This document shows positions 52,603-64,000 of a DNA stretch of 64,000 bases, piece after piece. Each line of letters opens with the position of its first letter. Position 1 is the first letter of the stretch. The DNA lies in assembly GCA_028583405.1 (NCBI GenBank), contig CM053246.1, positions 22,327,570 to 22,391,569 on the forward strand. Direction: 5' to 3'. This stretch comes from Pogonophryne albipinna. Its lineage: Eukaryota > Chordata > Actinopteri > Perciformes > Artedidraconidae. The translations under genes and the position numbers were made by a program. Under the pieces are notes generated by a model. It saw nothing but the letters and a program-made list of their open reading frames with translations, had not been told where the DNA came from and ran no database searches.

Positions 52603-55600
52603 CTGAAACACACCAGAGAAAGAGATACACACGTTCATCATGTTGTTGAGGTGCCACTTTCATTGTGAATTAATTCTTATTTTTTAGCTTTCTATTGTTT
52701 GTAAAAAGCTTGGTTTGGGATTGGAGACAATGGTTTTTATAGAAAGTGAAAAGGCTGGGGTGAATCCACTATTTTTCGGGGCTTGACCTACTTGAGACAT
52801 TATATGCTTTATAATCTATGTCTTACTTAAAGTTGGAGTAACTTTAAGTAACAAGAAAAAAAGGAACCAAGGAAAAAATTAAAAGGTAAAAAAACAAAAC
52901 AAAAAGGAAATGAAAATGAAATAAATAACAAATTAGAACAAACAAAACAGAAACAAGCTAAATCAAATAAAGAAATACAGAGAGAATACATTAAAATACA
53001 GACGTACAATAAATAAATAAGCAAAATAAAAAGGAACTTACAAGCAAACAACACATGAACAACAAAAAACAAACAAACAAATAAGGAACAAACAAAAAGA
53101 AAGAAAGAAAGGTAGACAAACAGACAGAAACAGAGCGGGCACTTTAACGTCTGTAATAAAGAAGGTTAATGATGACGTGTTTGTGGCTTTTAAAAACGTA
53201 ACAAACTGTGGTCGCCATTACAGGAAGCTGGTGCTTGTTGCCAAGTAACAGGTTACAGATGAGGTGAGCTAACTAAGATGGACATTTTTAAAGAAGCACC
53301 GCCAAACTTTGTGATGTGTCTGACTATATGTTAACATGTATTAATACCTGATCACAAGGACAGGCTAGGATTAATAATTGTTGTGTTGTTATGATCAGGC
53401 TTCCCCAGACATGTTTCCTGTTGACTTGTTGTGTTTAGGTTTTCCCTAAAGATTTTGGGCTGTTTGATGTGTGAAGTCTGTTTAGTCTCTGGCATGGTGG
53501 TTGGGCTGTGGTCTCGGCTTCAACCTACATTACTGATCACAGGGAAACTAATACAGGTACCGTTCAAATGTTGCACCTCAGCCTGGCAGTCACGTGACAT
53601 TACAAAGGACAGAGCTGCCAATCATAACTAATTGCTTATTTTTAGTGTTTATTCAGACACAACAATAGGATTAAAATGACTATATAACCCCACTAAAGAC
53701 GTTTTTGTTCACTTCCTTTTCCGTCATTTCTTATCACTAACAGAAAATTAAAGAACAGTTTACAGTATGAACCCACACATCTGCCTATAAAAATACTTTA
53801 ACTTCTGAAATTATCATACAAAAGAAGAAATCCTAAATATGAAATGTTGGTACAAAGTTGTGCAAGCATGGAGGTTTTAAGATACTAAATATGTCAGAGA
53901 AAGCTTTAGCTTACTAAAGAGGGTTTTTTATTTCTATAATTTAAACATCCTCGAGGGAATTTCAGACGGAAGTCATGAGTGTTCATCTAAATAAAACCTA
54001 TGAAACCAAAAGCAGAAATGCTATCAATCAGTGTATATGGGAAAAACTCAAGATATACTCATGTGTCAACGTCTCACATAGCCACAGTGTGAATTGTGGA
54101 TAATTACCAGCCACTACATCAACGCTTGTATTGTTTCACTTTGCAAGTCTGTGTGTTTGTCATCATGGCAAAATGTGCTCCTCAAGACACCGACAGTAGG
54201 AACTAACACAGAAGAGGTTTTTAGTTGTTTTGCCAGGTGTTTATTTTTCTGTCTGTGTACAGATGTTGTCCCCACCACCACTACCATACAAGATGCATAC
54301 ACCAAATTGAACAGGTGTGTAGCTGGCGGGCGGAAGGTGTATCGTTTTTCTGACATTTGCGAAGAACCACTGACGTCACTGTGACAAGTTTCCATTGAGA
54401 AACCTTTTTCTGCTTTTAGATATTGGACAGTTTCTAGAGAGCTGTGGAGTTGAGAGGCAACATTCTGATGCATTGAGAATCACAGACAAAACGCCAGTCA
54501 ACTTTGTCTTTTTGTGGTAAATGGCAGAAGATACACCAGCCCTGATCTCAAAAACCTCGCCGCAACAAACAGGAACTTTCTGCATAGTCATACAAAATTA
54601 AAAAGTAAATGCCGTGCGAGCTGACCCTTTAACACCCGTCACACTTCCTGGCAGCAGATGTAATTACATGTGGCTTCCTCAGCTCTATGCACCTGCATTT
54701 AATTATGACTCTTATTTTGAAAGGATAATAATTTAAAACATGAAGGTGGTAAAGGTTGGAGAGAAAACACAGGAAGTTAAACTCATCTCTACATTTTCAC
54801 TTTTGAAACTACTCATTGAGATTAATTTAAGAGATTTTAAAGACAGTGGCAGCATGTCATGACCTTAGCAATAGAGCTGTGTGAGTTATGATGTGAGGGC
54901 CGCTCTGTGTGTCAGGAGGAAGTGTTGTGACAGAAACTGCAGGCATCTCCTGTAGTCCACTTCCTCCTCTCACACCTCATCTCTGCCTCTTGTGAAACTC
55001 GACAAACTCTGTACATGCTACTGGTTCTCTTCCTGCAACGGCCTGCTGCTCACAGGAGGGGCTGCCAAAGCTGTTTGCAACACCCTGTGAGATAAATCTA
55101 CTAAACTGAGATTACAGTACAGCTCGATAACTCCACTGTATATTGTCATTTTTCTCTCAAAACTTTAACACAAACACCTACATGTTATGTGGACTCCCTC
55201 TCTGTATAGCTCCTAATGAAATGAGTCAAAATCAACATTATTTTAAATCTTAAATTTGATTTAGTATCTTTTAGATGTGTGTCTTGCTTGTTTGTGCTTT
55301 ATATGCACCTACTGTGGAAAGGAAATTGGTTCTTGAGAACAAATGATAAGCTATTTCTCTATCTATTTGAGCTGCCTTTTGTTTTATAGGAAAGGGAAAA
55401 AGAGGAAACTCACTCTGCTGCTGATGTTTCTCTGAAGAGATTACCTTTTAAGACACACTATCATATCCTTTATCATATCACAACTGAATTTAGAGCGTGA
55501 AATACCCTCTTATGTCTTGTCAGATATAAAGTGATGTATGAAATGCAGGTAACTGTGAGCTGTTGTCATTTTAAAAGCCAGAAAACAGACTTAAAAAATC

Positions 55601-55744
55601 GTCTTTACCTTAAAAAATGTGTAGTGAAATGATATATGTATGTTATCTTAACTGGTTCTGGTTATTGTAGCGTACACACATAATACAGCTCCCTATAGGT
55701 GTGTGTGTGTGACAAAGCAAATGAATGAAGGTGTGGTACCGTAC
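52603..55744 (-). other. Probable first intron of myo1f
   Basis: A stretch of 3.1 kb with no recognisable coding exon. 52840-53140 is an A-rich, low-complexity run. No named repeat is recognised elsewhere in it. Confidence 0.4.
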
Positions 55745-55920
55745 CATTGTTCCAGCGGGCCTCCTCTCCTCCTCAGGTGTCCAACGTTGAGAGTTTGTGC
55801 GTCTGTGTGTGTGGTTATAATCCACAGGTTGAGCTCCTCAGACTGCAGCCTCCACAGGCAGGCAGACGGTCCGAGCCAACAGCAGCCTGCGACCTGCAAA
55901 ACATCCACTGCAAGAATCAA
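55745..55920 (-). other. myo1f: Candidate myo1f start exon
   Basis: The ATG at 55747-55745 sits in a good start context (GGAACAATGG) and is followed at once by GT (GTACGG, 55744-). Splicing to the phase-0 acceptor before 52602 would give Met-Ala-Lys-Tyr-His-Trp, which fits fish Myo1f N-termini. Upstream sequence is moderately GC-rich. The donor is weak and no transcript evidence is available. 55920-56345 shows nothing else. Confidence 0.4.
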
Positions 55921-56343
55921 ACAGTTACTTCCTCATACTCCCACAGATGCAATGTGTGAAACAAGAACTGCACACTCACACACACAGACTGAAGCAGCTA
56001 CTTCTGTATTTCTATTTTATCTTGTATAAAGTCATTTGAGCAACATAAAACAACGACCTCACTGTGTCTGTTTCAGCAGGTCTGAAGGTAATACAATTAG
56101 TAGCTCTAATTCGTCTGGCCAGCAGCAGCCGATGGTGGATGATATCAACAAACCTAAAGTGATCATTATCTGTTGCCAAATGATGGTGTTTCAGTTGTGA
56201 GCTGCCGGCTCCACCCAGGCTGTGGTTTCTTCATGTTGTGATTGTGTCTTCAGACACAGGCTGCTGCTTCCAACGCCCATCATAAAGCAGCTTCACCCAG
56301 AGGTGGAAAGTGCACCATGCTGACAGGAGTGTGTGTGTTTTAA

Positions 56344-56454
<111 letters not shown>

Positions 56455-57239
56455 TGTCAACTATGTGGTTTTCACGTTTTTGTACGTCTTTTTGCCTGAG
56501 AATGTTTTTGTGTGGGAGTGCAAATCCGTCTGTAGATCGATGTGGATCTTGTCCTACTCAGGGAGGGGAGAGAGAGACTCTTGAATGGCAGACCATATTT
56601 GGAAAAAGACGCATTTTAAGAACTGTTTCTTCATTATAATAAACTGTACATTATTAATAGTTAGATGTTTTTTTATTTAGAGTAATAAATGAAAACCATA
56701 TATATCAATGAATAGCTATTTCTAACTCCCACTAGTGTGTACACTGACACACACACACACACAAAAAAAACCTACCGATTCAATTGTAGGCTTTTTGCAT
56801 CTGTCTGAGGTTGTTCAGCTGTTTTACACCTCGTGTTTTTGGTCGTTTTTATATCTTGTAGTTTTTTTTGCGTCTTTGGTCCTCAAGTATCTTTTGTTTA
56901 AATTGTTTGTCTTTTCGATATTGTTTTCATACTCTTTGTCAATGAGGATAGAAGACAGCATAAATCTAAAAAACTTTACAGGGACACACGTGTTCACATG
57001 CAGTATATGTTACACACACAAAATCCACTCACCCCTTTATTTTTCATCCGATGGACGAGGATGTCTCAGTGTCATCAGACAAAAGGAAGAAGTTCTTGCT
57101 TCATCTTTTCCATGAAGTCTGTCAGATCCAGAAATAGATCACTGATGATCTCAACCTCTGTCTGGATGCTGTAATGTGCCATTTAGGTACAAGTACATTG
57201 AGGGCAGAAATATCAAATGACCACATTTCTTCTTTTTTT

Positions 57240-59712
57240 TTGAATGAACAATGCACCATGTTTAATCAATTTAATATTTACTTTTAAAAGGATGTACATG
57301 GAGGACAAATGGATTCATAACCTATAGTATTCAACAACATACAGTACATGTCATGGTATAATTAGCATGTGACAAAACAAAACAACAAATACCGGTATTG
57401 TCCCTCTTATTAACTCGGATAAAACAGGCTCGTTTCTCAGTGTGAACCTTCATATTAGGCACAGGTAGCAACAGAAATCGCTACAAGCGGGTTATGTTCA
57501 TTCCTGAACCAAATATTTATGGGGGGGGGGACAATCTGAGAAACCAACATTTCTTTAGGTGTTTGAAACACAAATGTTTTTATAAATGCTGCCAAAATAG
57601 GTTTTATTATAAGGCTCAAATTGTTAAGAGCTTGGGAATGCCAATATCTTGTACAGTGGCCCTTTGGAAATTGTTACAGTATTTGAAATAAGTTTATGAT
57701 CTGCAAGGTGAGCTACATTTGGAGATTTTGAGGCATTACTGGCCACTTTAACAAAGTCACGGAGTGTAAATTAAACTTTTATATTCCGACACCAATGAAC
57801 AAAAAAGCCAAATGTGGTACCCACCTATTACAACTCTGAATATTGGTATTATTACAAAAACATTTAAAGCACAATTGTTAAAATGATAGAAATGACAACA
57901 ACAGTGAACTTATAGCACCAATCCAAACCAAAGCACCACAAGAAAAAAGGAAAGGAACAGCATCGCAGCAAATCCCCATAAAGACAAACTGTAGATTCTA
58001 TAATGAAATGATGAGACATGTGTTAAACAGAGCTGCTTTCAGAGCACAGTGGACGTCACAGTGATGACACGGCATTTCTGACAGTTTTAAGGATAAAGAA
58101 ACAGCTGAAACTGCATTTAAAAAAGTAAAATACGTCATTAAGATTAGGGCAGCAAAAATGTGGGTCAGGTGATTAGTTTCCTTTAGAACAGCAGTAAAAC
58201 AGTGACCTTTAGGGTGCAATGGTCACAATACTATCTTTAGAAGGACAAGCTGACATGTTTCCTTTTAATATTTTAACATCCAGCTCATACAGTTAGTGTA
58301 ATTCGATAAATCAGTTATAACTGATTTCTTTCAATATATGAAATGAGGATGATAATGGTTTCTTTAAAAAGCTTTAGATTGAGTTTTCACAGTTAGCTGT
58401 CTTGCTTGACTTGGTTCATTCATTGCATATTTGTTTCTACTGCAGGTAACTATTTTTAATGAAAAAGCTCAGAAAACCCCAGTGAGAACGTCTTATCTTA
58501 GCATTAAACAGCAGAAACGCAGTAAGTGAGTAGCTTGTGAACATAGTGGATCATTGAGCAGCTAAAGGGTCAGATATTTCCCTCCGGATTTGGAGACCTA
58601 AAACAGAACTAAAAAAAGAGTCAATATTGGTCTTAAACTTGTCTGGTGGGCAGAAATAAGCAACTGGTGGCTAACATGTTCACCTATTAACATAAAAATT
58701 GCTATGTCAATGTTGCTTATGCTGTCCCCATGTGGTCAAACGAAATCACCTATTATCACCCTAATTTAAGATGGCTGTAGTTTTTTTTTATGTGGCAGAA
58801 ATCTTTTCATAGGGACATAAATGATGGTTTCAAACAGTCCTTAATTCATCATATCTGTGCCACAAAGACATCTGATATTTTACGGGTGAATTAATCCATC
58901 CTCAAATTAGCACTAATACTATAAAATGCAGTTTGAAAGTAAGTGCGGTCAGATGTCTTCACTCCTCCCTCTGGGCCTGTTCCTGCTGGCAGAGCTGACT
59001 CTACTGTGTCTCACTGTGATCTGAACATTGCACTAACAATAAAAGTTACTGCACAAGCCCCACAGTCGGCAGCCACAAAATAACATCCTATAATCTGAAA
59101 ATGTCCTGTCTCACATCATCAAATAGTGAAGGCAGAGTCACTGTTTGCCCCGTGCAGCTCTGTTTTACTGTAGAGGTGATAACATTTTTAGCAAACTTTT
59201 CAAAATGGCAAGACTACGGCTGGTTCACTGCAATGACACATCTATAGCTTTCACAAATACAAATCAAAACAAACAAAACACACAAATCCTCTGACTGTTG
59301 ACACTTTGCAAATCAAACTCTGCTCATACTTCAGCTACATAACAGCCAGGACTTTATGAATACGTTGATCTGGCGTTAAACAATGGCATTTAAACAATGT
59401 GGTCAGGTAACAACTGTTATGTAATGATAACATAGAAACAGATCTTTCATTTTATAGCACGAGATATTCTTTTTCATGAGGGAAGATATCAGGAAAAATC
59501 ATGTTCTTTACAAAGTGGATTTCTTTTAAACTCGTAACAAAACAAAAATCACCTGTTATGATACAGGTTTTAAGAGAGTACGGTGACCAGGCCTGCGGCC
59601 AAAGAAAAATATAGTAGCACCAAAATATTACAACAGAGGGATCATCGAAAGACAGACGATGGAGGGAAGTTACTCACTCACACTCTCACTCTCTCTCTCT
59701 CTCACTCTCTCA

Positions 59713-59771
<59 letters not shown>

Positions 59772-60021
59772 GGGGTTCAGCAGCCCCCCCCCCCGACCTC
59801 CAGTGGAATGTAAAACTCAGCCAGGGCTGTTTCGGCCCGGCTTGGCTCGGAGAGGTTTGTGCTGGATTCTGGCTGAAAGAAAAGGTCCCTCTTTAACAGT
59901 AACGGGACTAGATGTTCGTTCGACAGCGTCCCAGTTGTGAGGGCTGTTGTAAAAGGCTCAGTGGGAGGGGGTCAGGCTACTGTGAGAGTACAGGGCCCAG
60001 AGAATGGAGGCTGTGTCCAGG
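57240..60021 (-). other. Space 3' of adamts10, possibly a long 3' UTR
   Basis: No coding exon or transposon is recognised. A minus-strand ATTAAA at 57266-57261 could end a 2.8 kb 3' UTR, longer than usual for this gene; an earlier end cannot be excluded. Contains a (CT)n run at 59683-59769. Confidence 0.3.
59683..59769. repeat. (CT)n microsatellite
   Basis: Interrupted CT repeat of about 85 bp, followed by a short C run and 'gacctccagtgg'. Confidence 0.95.

Positions 60022-64000
<3,979 letters not shown>

Overview
The window looks like a piece of a ray-finned (teleost, probably percomorph) fish chromosome. It carries intron-rich vertebrate genes whose proteins match acer1, myo1f and adamts10, separated by a dense, deeply nested block of fish-type transposable elements (hAT, Harbinger-like, TTAA-specific and TA-specific MITEs, L1 and jockey-type LINEs, LTR elements). 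All three host genes are on the minus strand.

Layout. 1-2.1 kb: the first three coding exons of alkaline ceramidase acer1; its 3' part lies off the left edge. 3.2-10.5 kb: a mosaic of DNA-transposon copies and MITEs. 10.5-11.9 kb: an L1 LINE with an open ORF1, cut inside ORF2 by a minus-strand LTR element (11.9-14.9 kb). The single long ORF of that element fuses gag, a retropepsin-like protease and a zinc-knuckle array that looks like host CNBP. 14.9-17.8 kb: a large inverted-repeat element. 17.9-34.4 kb: a second LTR element (A, tRNA-Pro primer site), interrupted by a 10.8 kb hAT, which is interrupted by an endogenous-retrovirus-like element (B, tRNA-Trp primer site), whose 5' LTR is interrupted by a TA-flanked MITE. 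Element A also carries two smaller hAT insertions. 34.4-35.9 kb: the 3' part of a jockey-type LINE. 37.1-55.7 kb: myo1f, read in 27 coding exons plus one predicted start exon. 60.0-64.0 kb: the 3' half of adamts10 (spacer, TSP1 repeats, PLAC); its 5' part lies off the right edge.

The adamts10-myo1f tandem on one strand matches the human 19p13.2 order, which supports both orthology calls. Myo1f is a motor of leukocyte membranes and actin, Adamts10 a secreted extracellular-matrix protease and Acer1 a membrane ceramidase; no shared pathway is implied by their proximity.

Most unusual feature: the LTR element at 11.9-14.9 kb has lost reverse transcriptase, RNase H and integrase and carries in their place, in frame, a CNBP-like array of CCHC knuckles. 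The related element A has also lost nearly all of pol. Both would need polymerase supplied in trans. Several insertions can be proved within the window because an unoccupied copy of the same target is present elsewhere in it.
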